DNA of 64,000 bases from Acidovorax radicis (GTDB taxonomy: Bacteria; Pseudomonadota; Gammaproteobacteria; Burkholderiales; Burkholderiaceae_C): the NCBI RefSeq assembly GCF_020510705.1, contig NZ_CP075184.1:4674501-4738500 (forward strand). The letters are read 5' to 3'. Each line of letters opens with the position of its first letter. Within the stretch, counting starts at the first letter, position 1. Below are positions 55,191 to 63,510 of the stretch, one piece after another. Under the pieces are notes generated by a model that did no database searches, had not been told where the DNA came from, and saw nothing but the letters and a program-made list of their open reading frames with translations. Position numbers and translations under genes: made by a program.

Positions 55191-55964
55191 ATGCCCGACA
55201 CCGCCTTGGCAACGCCGCACGGCAGCCCCACGCCCTCGTTGGACGATTGCCATGTCATTGAACTGCGCCAGTACACGCTGCACTCAAGGCAACGCGACGT
55301 GCTCATCGACCTGTTCGACCGCGCGTTCATCGAGGCCCAGGAGGCGCAGGGCATGCGCGTGATTGGCCAGTTCCGCGACCTGGATCAGCCCGATCTGTTT
55401 GTCTGGCTGCGCGGCTTTGCCGACATGGCAGCACGCCGCCGCGCGCTGGAGGCGTTCTACGGCGGCCCGGTGTGGGCGGCGCACAGCGATGCGGCCAACG
55501 CGACGATGGTCGATTCGGACAACGTGCTGTTGCTTCGCCCGGCATGGCCCGGTGCGGCCGCCGCACTGCCGCAGCATGCGCGCCCAGCCCCCGGCGCCAG
55601 CGAACCTGCGCCGGGCTCGCTCGACGCCACCGTGTTCACCCTGCGCGAGGCTGCCACGCCCGCGCTGCTGGATTTTTGCCGCCGCCGCATGGCACCCACG
55701 CTGCAGCGCGGCGGCGCACGCCAGGTGGCCTGGTACTGCACCGAGCCCAGCGCCAACACCTTTCCTCGATTGCCGGTGCGCGAGGGCGAGCAGGTGCTGC
55801 TGGGCCTGGCCTTGTTCACCGATGAGACCGCCTTGCAGTCCTTTGCCGACAGCGGTGCCTGGGCGCGCGATGTGGCAGCAGGTCTGGCGCCCTGGCTGCT
55901 GCCATCGCGCGCGCCCGAAACCCACCGGCTGCAGCCCACTGGGCGGTCGGCGTGCCATGCCTGA
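55191..55964 (+). CDS. NIPSNAP-family protein
   Basis: A 257-residue protein with two ferredoxin-like NIPSNAP repeats: HVIELRQYTLHSRQRDVLIDLFDRAFIEAQEAQGMRVIGQFRDLDQPDLFVWLRGFADMAARRRALEAFYGGPVW, then VFTLREAATPALLDFCRRRMAPTLQ. Function in bacteria is unclear; members often sit with detoxification genes. AGGAG lies six bases before the ATG. The GST-like gene overlaps its end. Confidence 0.88.
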   Translation: MPDTALATPHGSPTPSLDDCHVIELRQYTLHSRQRDVLIDLFDRAFIEAQEAQGMRVIGQFRDLDQPDLFVWLRGFADMAARRRALEAFYGGPVWAAHSDAANATMVDSDNVLLLRPAWPGAAAALPQHARPAPGASEPAPGSLDATVFTLREAATPALLDFCRRRMAPTLQRGGARQVAWYCTEPSANTFPRLPVREGEQVLLGLALFTDETALQSFADSGAWARDVAAGLAPWLLPSRAPETHRLQPTGRSACHA

Positions 55965-56625
55965 CCGTCAACGCGCCATGCCGACCACCACGCCAGCGCA
56001 AGCGCCCACCACCCCCTCGTTGCTGCTGTATGGAGCGGTGGGGTCGGGCCACTCGTACAAGGTCCGGTCGCTGCTTTTGCTGTCAGCCACGGCACACCGC
56101 TACCAATGCATTTCGCTCGACACGCCCCGGGCCCCGCGCCCCGCAGCCTTTGTTGCGGCCAGCCGGTTTGGCGAGGTGCCGGTGCTCGTCGATGAAACCG
56201 GGGGCGCGCACTGCCAGTCCAACGCCATCCTTATCCACCTCGCGCAGCACACCCACCGCTTTGGTGGCGCGCCTGCGGAACGGGGCACCGTTGTGGAATG
56301 GTTGTTCTGGGAGAGCAACCGCATCGGCTTCAGCGTGCCTAACCTGCGGTTTGCACTGCGGTGGGCACCGCAGCCCGCCGACGTGCTGGACTATCTGCGC
56401 GCCCGTGCCACCGCCGACCTGGCCACGCTGGACCAAACGCTCGCGTCTACAGAGTTCCTGCTGCCCTCGGGCCCGACCATCGCGGACCTGGCCTGCTCTG
56501 CGTACCTGTTCTGGCTGGCCGAGACCGGCATCGCCGCAGAAGACTTTGCGCACGTGGCGCGGTGGCTGGACTCGCTGAGCGCCTTGCCCAGCTGGGTGCA
56601 CCCCGACAAAGCCCTGGCGCCCTGA
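55957..56625 (+). CDS. Glutathione S-transferase-like protein
   Basis: A 222-residue GST-fold protein: LLLYGAVGSGHSYKVRSLLLL, RFGEVPVLVDETGGAHCQSNAILIHLAQ (the usual ESxxI becomes QSNAI) and C-terminal TIADLACSAYLFWLAETG. The ATG at 55957 overlaps the NIPSNAP stop; the ATG at 55978 is an alternative. Cotranscribed with NIPSNAP under the WYL regulator by arrangement. Confidence 0.85.
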   Translation: MPDRQRAMPTTTPAQAPTTPSLLLYGAVGSGHSYKVRSLLLLSATAHRYQCISLDTPRAPRPAAFVAASRFGEVPVLVDETGGAHCQSNAILIHLAQHTHRFGGAPAERGTVVEWLFWESNRIGFSVPNLRFALRWAPQPADVLDYLRARATADLATLDQTLASTEFLLPSGPTIADLACSAYLFWLAETGIAAEDFAHVARWLDSLSALPSWVHPDKALAP

Positions 56626-56721
56626 CGCCCTCCCTGGGCCATCGGCACCCGCGCTTTCCTCATCCACCTCATTCACCCAATTCACCTCCTCCAACCCACG
56701 AAACCCTCACGACATCACACC

Positions 56722-57243
56722 ATGCAAAACACCTCCCACCCCACGGCCGACGGCCACCCTGCAGCGCGCGACTTCGACTTCCTCATGGGGCCCTGGCGCA
56801 TTCACAACACGCGCCTGGTGCGGCGCCTGGCGGGCTGCACCGACTGGGAGGTGTTTGACGCCACCGGCACCGCACGGCCCCTGCCCGGTGGCATGGGCAA
56901 CTACGACGACTTCATCCCCGCCACCTGGAAGCCCGGCTTCGTGGGCATGTCGCTGCGCGTGTTCAACCCGCCGTCGCAGCGCTGGAGCATCTATTGGCTC
57001 GACAACACCACCGGAGGCATCGACCCCGCCACCGGCCTGCTGCAGCCCCCGGTGGTGGGAGGTTTTTACGAGGGCGTTGGACGCTTCGACGGCACCGACA
57101 CCCTGGAAGGCCGGCCCATCCGCGTGCGCTTTGAATGATCGCAAATGCACACCGGCGCGCCGCGCTGGCAGCAGGCGTTTTCCGACGACGACGGCGCCAC
57201 CTGGGAGGTGAACTGGGTGATGGAGTTTGCGCGCCCGGTTTAG
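56722..57243 (+). pseudogene. DUF1579-like gene interrupted by an in-frame TGA
   Basis: The first 138 codons (RDFDFLMGPWRIHNTRLVRRL, PGGMGNYDDFIPATWKPGFVGMSLRVFNPPSQRWSIYWLDNTTGGIDP, GRFDGTDTLEGRPIRVRFE) end at TGA 57136-57138. The same frame continues for another 34 sense codons to TAG 57241: SQMHTGAPRWQQAFSDDDGATWEVNWVMEFARPV, the normal C-terminus of this family. The TGA stands where relatives typically have Trp, so a TGG-to-TGA change explains it. It may be a real nonsense mutation, a sequencing error, or read through. The truncated 138-aa product would lack the last beta strands. Function of the family unknown. Confidence 0.8.
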
Positions 57244-58155
57244 TCAAGACTGCCCCTGCTCCGGTGCGTTGGAGGGGAAGTCTGTGGACGCAGCCACAGC
57301 GCGCCACTGCGCCGTTTCCTGCGCAACAAAAGCATGTTTGTCGGCAATGGTCTGCAGCGTGTCGGTGCCCAGCGGCAGACGCAGCGGCGGTGTGGGGCTT
57401 GCCACCAACTGCATCACGGCCTGGGCCAGGCGCACGGGGTCGCCGGGCTGGTTCCGGTTGATGCGGCGGGCCGCCTCGCGCACCGCGCCAGCGCTGGCCG
57501 CGTAATCGTCGAGCACCCGGGGTGAAACCACCAACGAGGCCGTATCGAGGAACTCGGTCCGAAAATACCCGGGTTCCACCACCGTGGCGTGGATGCTCAG
57601 CGGCGCCAGCTCGGCGTGCAGCGCCTCGGTGATGCCCTCGACCGCAAACTTGGTAGAGCAGTAAAGGCCAAACCCGGCGGACGACTGCACGCCGCCCAGC
57701 GAGGAGATATTGATCACATGCCCCACACGGCGCGCCCGCATGGTGGGCAGCACGGCGCGTGTCACGTGCAGCAGGCCGAACACATTGGTCTCGTACAGGC
57801 GGCGCACCTCGTCGGCCGTGGACTCTTCCACCGCGCCCAGCAGGCCATAGCCCGCGTTGTTGACCAATACGTCGATACGGCCGAAATGCGCCAGTGCGCT
57901 CTGCACGGCGGCCTGCGCCTGGGCTTCGTCGGTCACGTCCAGCGCCAGGGGCAGCAGAGCGTCGTGGGCGCCCAGGCGCTGGGCGACCGATGCGGTATTG
58001 CGCGATGTGGCGATGACAGCATCGCCCTGGGCCAGCGCGGCCTCGGCAATGCGCGCGCCAATGCCGCGCGAGGCGCCGGTGATCATCCAGACGCGGGGGT
58101 ACGAAGAACGGGTGGTGGTGGTGGCTGTAGTGGGGGTGGCGTGTGCGGCGTTCAT
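57244..58155 (-). CDS. Short-chain dehydrogenase/reductase
   Basis: A 303-residue SDR: WMITGASRGIGARIAEAALAQGDAVIATSRN, LALDVTD, VLVNNAGYGLLGAVEE, NISSLGGVQSSAGFGLYCSTKFAVEGI (catalytic Ser, Tyr and Lys) and VVEPGYFRTEF. The C-terminal pattern (NRNQPGDPVRLAQAVMQLV) is typical of oxidoreductases beside LysR regulators. The N-terminal ~18 residues are Thr-rich and variable. Divergent from a LysR gene. Its stop directly abuts the broken DUF1579-like gene. Confidence 0.92.
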   Translation of the reverse strand: MNAAHATPTTATTTTRSSYPRVWMITGASRGIGARIAEAALAQGDAVIATSRNTASVAQRLGAHDALLPLALDVTDEAQAQAAVQSALAHFGRIDVLVNNAGYGLLGAVEESTADEVRRLYETNVFGLLHVTRAVLPTMRARRVGHVINISSLGGVQSSAGFGLYCSTKFAVEGITEALHAELAPLSIHATVVEPGYFRTEFLDTASLVVSPRVLDDYAASAGAVREAARRINRNQPGDPVRLAQAVMQLVASPTPPLRLPLGTDTLQTIADKHAFVAQETAQWRAVAASTDFPSNAPEQGQS

Positions 58156-58257
58156 GGCAGGTCCTTGAGGTGGTGTTGAGCAATGGGCAGTGCCCATGGC
58201 GGTGGACTTTAGGCAACCCATTGCCAGGCGACTAGCCCATAATTTCTGGATTCATTT

Positions 58258-58272
58258 GCAAGCATTGCTTGC
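58258..58272. promoter_or_regulatory. Palindrome between SDR and LysR genes
   Basis: GCAAGCA-t-TGCTTGC, perfect 7-bp arms, inside a wider TTGC...GCAA context that fits the T-N11-A pattern of LysR regulators. It lies 42 bp before the LysR ATG. Confidence 0.55.
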
Positions 58273-58313
58273 CAATCCATCGCACACAACATCGCACACA
58301 ATGCCCGACCACC

Positions 58314-59297
58314 ATGGCCATCAATGAACTGCGCGCGGTCGCCAACTTTGTCAAGGCCGCCGAGCTGGGCAGCCTGCGCCAGGCGGCCGCCACGCAGGGC
58401 ATCACGCCCCAGGCGGCCAGCCAGCTGCTGGTGCAGCTGGAGTCGCACCTGGGTGTGCGGCTGTTCCACCGCACCACGCGCAGCCTGAGCCTCACCGAGG
58501 AAGGCCGGCAGTTCCTGGCGTCGGCGCAGCCGGGCCTGGCCACGCTGCAGCAGGCGGTGCAGGGCGTGCGGCGCGGGCGCGAGGAGATGGCCGGGCCGCT
58601 GCGCATCGTGGCGCCGCGCTCCATCGTGCTGGAGGTGATCTGGCCGGTGCTGCACGAGTTCTGCCGCCGCCACCCGCAGGTCGAACCCGATGTGCAGCTG
58701 GACGACCGCATCGGCAACTGGGTGGAAGACCGCGTGGATGTGGGCTTCCGCTCGGGCTACCCGCCCGAGGGCGGCGTGGTGGCGCGGCGGCTGCTCACGC
58801 TGCAGCTCATCGTGTGCGCAGCGCCCGCCTACATCGCCCGCCACGGCACGCCCGCCAGCATCGACGACCTGGCGCAGCACCGCTGCAGCGGGTTTCGGCA
58901 CCCATCCACCGGCAAACCCATGCCATGGGAGTTCCAGGTGGGCGACGACATCGTGGCGCGCACGGTGCACCCCGCGTTCTGCACCAACGACATCGAGGTC
59001 GAGGCCCGCGCGGTGCTGGGCGGCCACGCGGTGGGCCAGCTGGTGGGCGTCACGGCCGCGTCGCTGGTGCGCAGCGGCCAGCTGGTGCCGCTGCTGCCCC
59101 AGCATGTGGCGCAGCACCTGGCGCTGTACGTGTACTACGGCAGCCGTACCGCGCTGCCCGCGCGGGTGCGGGCCTTCATCGACCTGGCGGTGGAGATGGT
59201 GGCGGACAACCCGGCCTACGCTCTCACGCCGCAGGAGCTGGCGGCCCACGGCCCTGCGGTTCAGAAAAAGCCCCGCGCACGCAAGACGGCGCAGTGA
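58314..59297 (+). CDS. LysR-family regulator
   Basis: A 327-residue LTTR. HTH: INELRAVANFVKAAELGSLRQAAATQGITPQAASQLLVQLESHLGVRLFHRTTRSLSLTEEG. The effector domain (GPLRIVAPRSIVLEVIWPVLHEF, DRVDVGFRSGYPPEGGVVARRL, LGGHAVGQLVGVTAASLVRSGQLVPLLPQ) belongs to the CrgA/DsdC-like PBP2 group. Divergent from the SDR gene at 57.2 kb, its likely target. The start MAINELRAVA excludes 15 codons reading across the palindrome region. Confidence 0.9.
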   Translation: MAINELRAVANFVKAAELGSLRQAAATQGITPQAASQLLVQLESHLGVRLFHRTTRSLSLTEEGRQFLASAQPGLATLQQAVQGVRRGREEMAGPLRIVAPRSIVLEVIWPVLHEFCRRHPQVEPDVQLDDRIGNWVEDRVDVGFRSGYPPEGGVVARRLLTLQLIVCAAPAYIARHGTPASIDDLAQHRCSGFRHPSTGKPMPWEFQVGDDIVARTVHPAFCTNDIEVEARAVLGGHAVGQLVGVTAASLVRSGQLVPLLPQHVAQHLALYVYYGSRTALPARVRAFIDLAVEMVADNPAYALTPQELAAHGPAVQKKPRARKTAQ

Positions 59298-59313
59298 CCG
59301 CCGCGCGGACCGG

Positions 59314-60144
59314 TCAGGCCGCGAAGCCGCCGTCGATGAGCAGGCTGGCGCCCGTCACCATGCCCGACTCGGGGCCCGCCAGGTAGGCCACCATGCCCGC
59401 GATCTCGTCGGGGTGGGCGTGGCGGCTCAGTGCCATCAGGCCGTGCATGTCGCCTGCCATGGGGCCGTCGGCAGGGTTCATGTCGGTATTGACGGGGCCG
59501 GGCTGCACGTTGTTCACGGTGATGCCACGCGGCCCCAGGTCGCGTGCCAGGCCTTTGGTAAGGCCCACGATGGCGGCCTTGCTCATGCCATACACGCTGA
59601 AGCCGGCCCATGGCACGCGGTCGGAGTTGGTGCTGCCGATGGTGATGACGCGGCCATAGGCGCCACCCTGGCCCATGTGGCGCACGGCGGCCTGGGTGGC
59701 CACGAACACGGCGCGCACGTTCACGTTGAGCGTGTGGTCGAAGTCGGCCAGCGCAAAGCTGTCCAGCGCACCCGCAATCGCCACGCCAGCGCTGTTGACG
59801 AGTATGTCGAGGCGGCCCAGCGTGTGTGCGGCCTGGTCCACCGCCTGCGTGAGGGCTGCGGCATCCACGCTGTCCGCATGCAGCGCCAGGGCACGGCCAC
59901 CCGCCGCTTCAATGGCCGCAGCCAGCGCCTTGGCGGGCGCTTCGGAGCTGCTGTAGGTGAAGGCCACCGCAGCCCCGTCGCGCGCCAGGCGCCGCACGAT
60001 GGCCGCGCCGATGCCGCGCGCTCCACCGGTGACGAAGGCCACTTTGCCGGCCAGAACGCCGGGGGTGGGCGTAGAGGGGGTGGACGAAGCCAAAGTGGCA
60101 GAAGTGAAAGACGCGGAAGAAGTAGAAGCGGAATCAGTCGACAT
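59314..60144 (-). CDS. Short-chain dehydrogenase/reductase (FabG-like)
   Basis: A 276-residue SDR: KVAFVTGGARGIGAAIVRRLARDGAAVAFTYSSS, ILVNSAGVAIAG, ITIGSTNSDRVPWAGFSVYGMSKAAIVGLTKGLARDLGPRGITVNNVQPGPVNTDMNP and a C-terminal GMVTGASLLIDGGFAA. The Ser, Tyr and Lys are in place. The Ser/Thr-rich first ~28 residues are not conserved, so a downstream start is possible, but no nearer ATG precedes the fold. Divergent from the LysR gene at 60.3 kb. Confidence 0.92.
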   Translation of the reverse strand: MSTDSASTSSASFTSATLASSTPSTPTPGVLAGKVAFVTGGARGIGAAIVRRLARDGAAVAFTYSSSEAPAKALAAAIEAAGGRALALHADSVDAAALTQAVDQAAHTLGRLDILVNSAGVAIAGALDSFALADFDHTLNVNVRAVFVATQAAVRHMGQGGAYGRVITIGSTNSDRVPWAGFSVYGMSKAAIVGLTKGLARDLGPRGITVNNVQPGPVNTDMNPADGPMAGDMHGLMALSRHAHPDEIAGMVAYLAGPESGMVTGASLLIDGGFAA

Positions 60145-60263
60145 GGTGTTTCTCCAAATAGAAGGGCATAGAAAAATAAGGAACAGAAAGGAACTGGAGC
60201 CAGAAACACCTTCAGTGTCGACAAACCATTGCCTTTGCGGTAGCCATTAATGGGCTGGATCTC

Positions 60264-60282
60264 TTTCAACCATGGGTTGAAA
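60264..60282. promoter_or_regulatory. Palindrome before LysR gene
   Basis: TTTCAACC-atg-GGTTGAAA, perfect 8-bp arms, 9 bp before the LysR ATG; a second palindrome CCATTAATGG lies at 60244-60253. Both are candidates for autoregulation or control of the divergent SDR gene. Confidence 0.55.
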
Positions 60283-60291
60283 ATACGAGCC

Positions 60292-61215
60292 ATGCAACCC
60301 TTGAGCCACCTTGAATCGTTCGTCAAATCCGCCGAGTCCGGCAGCTTCTCGGCCGCCGCGCGGCTCATGGGCCTGACGCCTGCCGCCGTGAGCAAGAACG
60401 TGGCGCGGCTGGAGGCGGGCCTGGGCGTGCGGCTGTTTCAGCGCAGCACGCGGCGTCTTACGCTCACCGAGGGCGGGCAGCGCCTGCTCGGGCAGATCAG
60501 CGCGCCGCTGACCGCGCTGGCCGATGCGGTGGACCACGCGGCCGAGGCCGAGCAGCAGCCTGCGGGCACGCTCAAGGTCAGCATGGGCCAGGCCTTTGGC
60601 CGCGCCTACATCGTGCCGCTGCTCGCCGATTTTTTGCAGCGCTACCCGGCCATCCAGCCCGACTGGCGCTTCGAGAACCGCCAGGTCGATCTGATCGGCG
60701 AGGGCTTTGACGCGGGCATTGGCGGTGGTCTGAACCTGAACCCCGACATGGTGGCGCGCACGCTGGGGCCCATCCACCTGGTGGTGGTGGCGGCCCCCGC
60801 GCTGCTGAAGGGCCGCAAGGCACCGCGGCACCCGGCCGACCTGGCGCACTGGGACGGCATTGCGCGGCGCGCCATTCGCACGGGGCGCGTGCCGGTCACC
60901 ACGCTGCGCAACAAGGCGGGCGACGCCGCAGCGGCGGCATTGCGCCCGCGCATCGTGTTCGACGACCCTGAGGCCATGTGCCAGGCCGCGCTGATGGGCC
61001 TGGGCCTCGCCGTGCTGCCCATGCCTTTTGCACAGCCCTGGCTGGCACGCGGCGACCTGGTGCGCGTGCTGCCCGGCTGGTGGGCCGACGCGGGGCCCAC
61101 ATCGCTCTACTACCCCAGCAAGCTGCTGCTGCCCGCGCGCACGCGGGTGTTTGTGGACTTTGTGGTGGAGCAGTTTGCGCAGCGCGGTTTTGCGCAGCGG
61201 GTGCGCGGTGATTGA
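60292..61215 (+). CDS. LysR-family regulator
   Basis: A 307-residue LTTR. HTH: MQPLSHLESFVKSAESGSFSAAARLMGLTPAAVSKNVARLEAGLGVRLFQRSTRRLTLTEGG. Effector domain: GTLKVSMGQAFGRAYIVPLLADFLQRYPAIQPDWRFENRQVDLIGEGFDAGIGGG, ALMGLGLAVLPMPFAQPWLARGDLVRVLPGWWAD. Divergent from the FabG-like SDR gene, the probable target. Start ATG 60292 is set by the conserved beginning of the HTH. Confidence 0.9.
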   Translation: MQPLSHLESFVKSAESGSFSAAARLMGLTPAAVSKNVARLEAGLGVRLFQRSTRRLTLTEGGQRLLGQISAPLTALADAVDHAAEAEQQPAGTLKVSMGQAFGRAYIVPLLADFLQRYPAIQPDWRFENRQVDLIGEGFDAGIGGGLNLNPDMVARTLGPIHLVVVAAPALLKGRKAPRHPADLAHWDGIARRAIRTGRVPVTTLRNKAGDAAAAALRPRIVFDDPEAMCQAALMGLGLAVLPMPFAQPWLARGDLVRVLPGWWADAGPTSLYYPSKLLLPARTRVFVDFVVEQFAQRGFAQRVRGD

Positions 61216-61361
61216 ACGCTGCCCCGTTGGTGCTGCGGCCGTTTGGCGAGTTGTGCGCTATGCGGGGCACCACGGATCACCGGGGCACCGGGGCGCAACG
61301 ATGGGCTGGCAATAATGGGCCCTCTTCCTCTTCGTTATTCCACGCCATCTGGACCAACTTC

Positions 61362-62063
61362 ATGCCCCAACACATCGGCATCGTGGGCTGCTCCGCCGAA
61401 GGGGCCGCTCTTTGCTACCGCACCGTCTGCATGGAAGGCGCCGCGCTGCTCGGCGAGCCCCATGCGCACCCCGAGGTCTCGCTGCACACGCCCTCGCTGG
61501 CCGACTATGTGCGTTGCCTGGACCGGGGCGACCTGCAGGGCGTGGCCGGCCTCATGCTCGCCTCGGCCCACAAGCTGGCCCGCGCAGGCGCTGACTTTTT
61601 GATCTGCCCCGACAACACCATCCACCAGGCGTTCCACCTGGTGCAGCCCCATTCACCCCTGCCCTGGCTGCACATCGCCGAGGTGGTGGCGGCCGAGGCG
61701 GCGGCGCGCGGCCACCGGCGCCTGGCGCTGACCGGCACGCGCTGGCTGGTGGACAGCAGCGTGTACCCCGATGCGCTGCAGGCCCAGGGCCTGCAATGGG
61801 TACGCCCCACCGAGGCCGAGCGCAGCGAGATCAACCGCATCATCATGGACGAGCTGGTGCCCGGCGTGATCCGCCCCGAGGGCGTGGCCACGTTCCAGCA
61901 GATCATCGCCCGCCTGCAGCGCGAGGACGGCTGCGATGCCGTGGTGCTGGGCTGCACCGAGATCCCGCTCATCCTCAGCGACGCCAACTCGCCGCTGCCC
62001 ACGCTCGACTCCACGCGGCTGCTGGCCCGTGCGGCCCTGCGGCGGGCGGTGGAGGCGAGCTAG
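61362..62063 (+). CDS. Aspartate/glutamate racemase family protein
   Basis: A 233-residue cofactor-independent racemase: HIGIVGCSAEGAALCYRTV at the start, the first catalytic Cys in FLICPDNTIHQAF and the second in AVVLGCTEIPLILSD. RxxxTGTRWLVDSSVYPDAL is typical of the YgeA-like group. Substrate may be Asp, Glu or another amino acid. Start ATG 61362 (MPQHIGIVG). Single gene. A family 1 repeat follows. Confidence 0.9.
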   Translation: MPQHIGIVGCSAEGAALCYRTVCMEGAALLGEPHAHPEVSLHTPSLADYVRCLDRGDLQGVAGLMLASAHKLARAGADFLICPDNTIHQAFHLVQPHSPLPWLHIAEVVAAEAAARGHRRLALTGTRWLVDSSVYPDALQAQGLQWVRPTEAERSEINRIIMDELVPGVIRPEGVATFQQIIARLQREDGCDAVVLGCTEIPLILSDANSPLPTLDSTRLLARAALRRAVEAS

Positions 62064-62077
62064 TTTCAAGCCTTTTT

Positions 62078-62125
62078 GGCCGCTAGCGCTTATCCATCAA
62101 GCGCTGGCAGCTATGGTTTTTGATA
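62078..62125. repeat. Family 1 palindromic repeat
   Basis: GCTAGCGCTTATCCATCAAG, then CGCTGGCAGCTATGGTTTTT. Between convergent racemase and DUF1439 genes. Confidence 0.9.
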
Positions 62126-62143
62126 TGTGCGGCGGCAGCAGGA

Positions 62144-62719
62144 TCAGGGCTGCTTGCTCACAAAGGCCACGGCCAGCCCCTTGGGCGTCACCGTGATGGG
62201 CCCCGGCTGCAGGCCCAGGCCGTCGAACACCGCCGTGTCCTGCGGGCGCAGCTGGTGCAGCGTGACCTCGCGCAGCGACTGCTCGGCCAGCACCGGGCCG
62301 TAGGCGTTGAGCAGCTCCGTCACGGCGGGCTGGAGGGTGGGAAACGCCAGCCGCCCCAGCCGGATCTGGTAGGCCCGCAGGGTGCGGTCGCTGGCCTCGT
62401 AGCGCAACGCAAACTCCACATCAAAGCTGCCCGCATGGCTGCGCCGCAGCGCAGGGCCCGCCACGTCTACCGCCATGGCCGCCCCCAGGCGGTTCACCTC
62501 GGGCAGCAGGCGCAGCAGTGGCGCCTGCAGGTTCAGGTCGAACAAGCCCTGCACGGGCACGCTGCGCGGAAACTTGGTGGCCACCATCTCTTGCAGCTGC
62601 GCCAGCGGCACGGTGTAGCTGGGCTGCGCCCATACCCCGCGCCCGAGCAGCCACAAGGCACCGCCGCCCAAGGTGAGTGCGCGGGTGGCGGTGGCCAGAA
62701 ATCGTCGGCGGTGCGGCAT
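62144..62719 (-). CDS. DUF1439-family exported protein
   Basis: A 191-residue protein with an N-terminal signal of Tat-like character (MPHRRRFLATATRALTLGGGALWLLGRGVWAQ). The mature part, YTVPLAQLQEMVATKFPRSVPVQGLFDLNLQAPLLRLLPEVNRLGAAMAVDVAG ... FALRYEASDRTLRAYQIRLGRLAF ... PKGLAVAFVSKQP, fits DUF1439 lipid-binding-like (BPI/SMP-type) proteins. The E. coli relative is YceB. A periplasmic or membrane-associated role is expected. GGAGAGA precedes the ATG. Confidence 0.82.
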   Translation of the reverse strand: MPHRRRFLATATRALTLGGGALWLLGRGVWAQPSYTVPLAQLQEMVATKFPRSVPVQGLFDLNLQAPLLRLLPEVNRLGAAMAVDVAGPALRRSHAGSFDVEFALRYEASDRTLRAYQIRLGRLAFPTLQPAVTELLNAYGPVLAEQSLREVTLHQLRPQDTAVFDGLGLQPGPITVTPKGLAVAFVSKQP

Positions 62720-63094
62720 GGGGGTCTCTCCTTGAAGGGGTGTGGGACACGGATGCGTTGAAAAGGTGCCGTGACTGTCGTTGCCACGGCGATATTTGTG
62801 CATCGCGCAGTTCGCCCTCATCCATTCATTCAATGGAAAGACGCGGCCTTGGGGCCTTTCAGCCTTTGCTTTGGGCCTTTGAATGGACTGGATATCCCAT
62901 CCAATTCATTCCTGCGTGAATTCGTTCGCGGCCAGCGCCCACGAACTCACCCCCAAGGCCGCGAATGGGGCTGGGGCCTCTGCCCCCAAAAGGCGCCGAG
63001 ACCCATCAACCATCAGATCAAATCGGGCACCAGCGCTTATTCAGAAAGCACTGGCAGCTATTGTTTTTGATGGCCTCTTGATGGCTTTTGATAT
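62720..63094. other. 375-bp intergenic region with a family 1 repeat
   Basis: No gene supported. It holds partial direct repetitions (CCATTCAATGG / TTTGAATGGAC; GGCCTTGGGGCC / CAAGGCCGCG) and a family 1 repeat at 63030-63070. Confidence 0.5.
63030..63070. repeat. Family 1 palindromic repeat
   Basis: ACCAGCGCTTATTCAGAAAG, then CACTGGCAGCTATTGTTTTT; right arm has one mismatch. Confidence 0.85.
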
Positions 63095-63346
63095 TCAGCG
63101 GCCCACCACCGACCAGCCGACTTTCTGGTTGTCCTTGTCGTTCTCATACTCCCACGCCGTGCCGCAGCGGTCGCACACATAGCGGGTGATGGTGACGGAG
63201 CCCTGCTCGCGGTCTTCCTTGCGGTTGCCGCGCTGCACCAGCTCGGCATGGCCGGGGGCCTTGCGCCAGTTGCGCTGGATGCCCTGGCAGGGCTCGCACA
63301 GGGTCATGGGTTTGAGTTCGTTCTGTCGGGCCAGGTCTTTGGTCAT
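63095..63346 (-). CDS. Small zinc-ribbon-like protein
   Basis: An 83-residue protein with two Cys pairs, LCEPCQG (residues ~17-20) and YVCDRCGTAWEYEND (~58-61), spaced like a zinc ribbon. The rest is polar (GNRKEDREQGSVTITRY). Family not named. The start MTKDLARQNELKPM at 63346 was chosen over a 48-codon upstream extension lacking conservation. Possibly a nucleic-acid or ribosome-associated factor, but that is a guess from the fold. Confidence 0.65.
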   Translation of the reverse strand: MTKDLARQNELKPMTLCEPCQGIQRNWRKAPGHAELVQRGNRKEDREQGSVTITRYVCDRCGTAWEYENDKDNQKVGWSVVGR

Positions 63347-63473
63347 GGGGATGCCGCCTTGGGGCGATGTGTGGGTGGGCTTGCGTTCTGCGAACGCGGG
63401 GGCGGCTACTGTAAGGCAACAGCGGCAGGCGCGAACATGGCACCGTGGGCGGATAGCAAGCCAAACAGGCCAT

Positions 63474-63510
63474 TGGCGCTTGATGAACAAGCGCCAACAG
63501 CTATCAAATC
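63474..63510. repeat. Family 1 palindromic repeat
   Basis: TTGGCGCTT - gatgaac - AAGCGCCAA with a following CAGCTATCAAAT. It reaches the stop codon of the GNAT gene. Confidence 0.88.
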
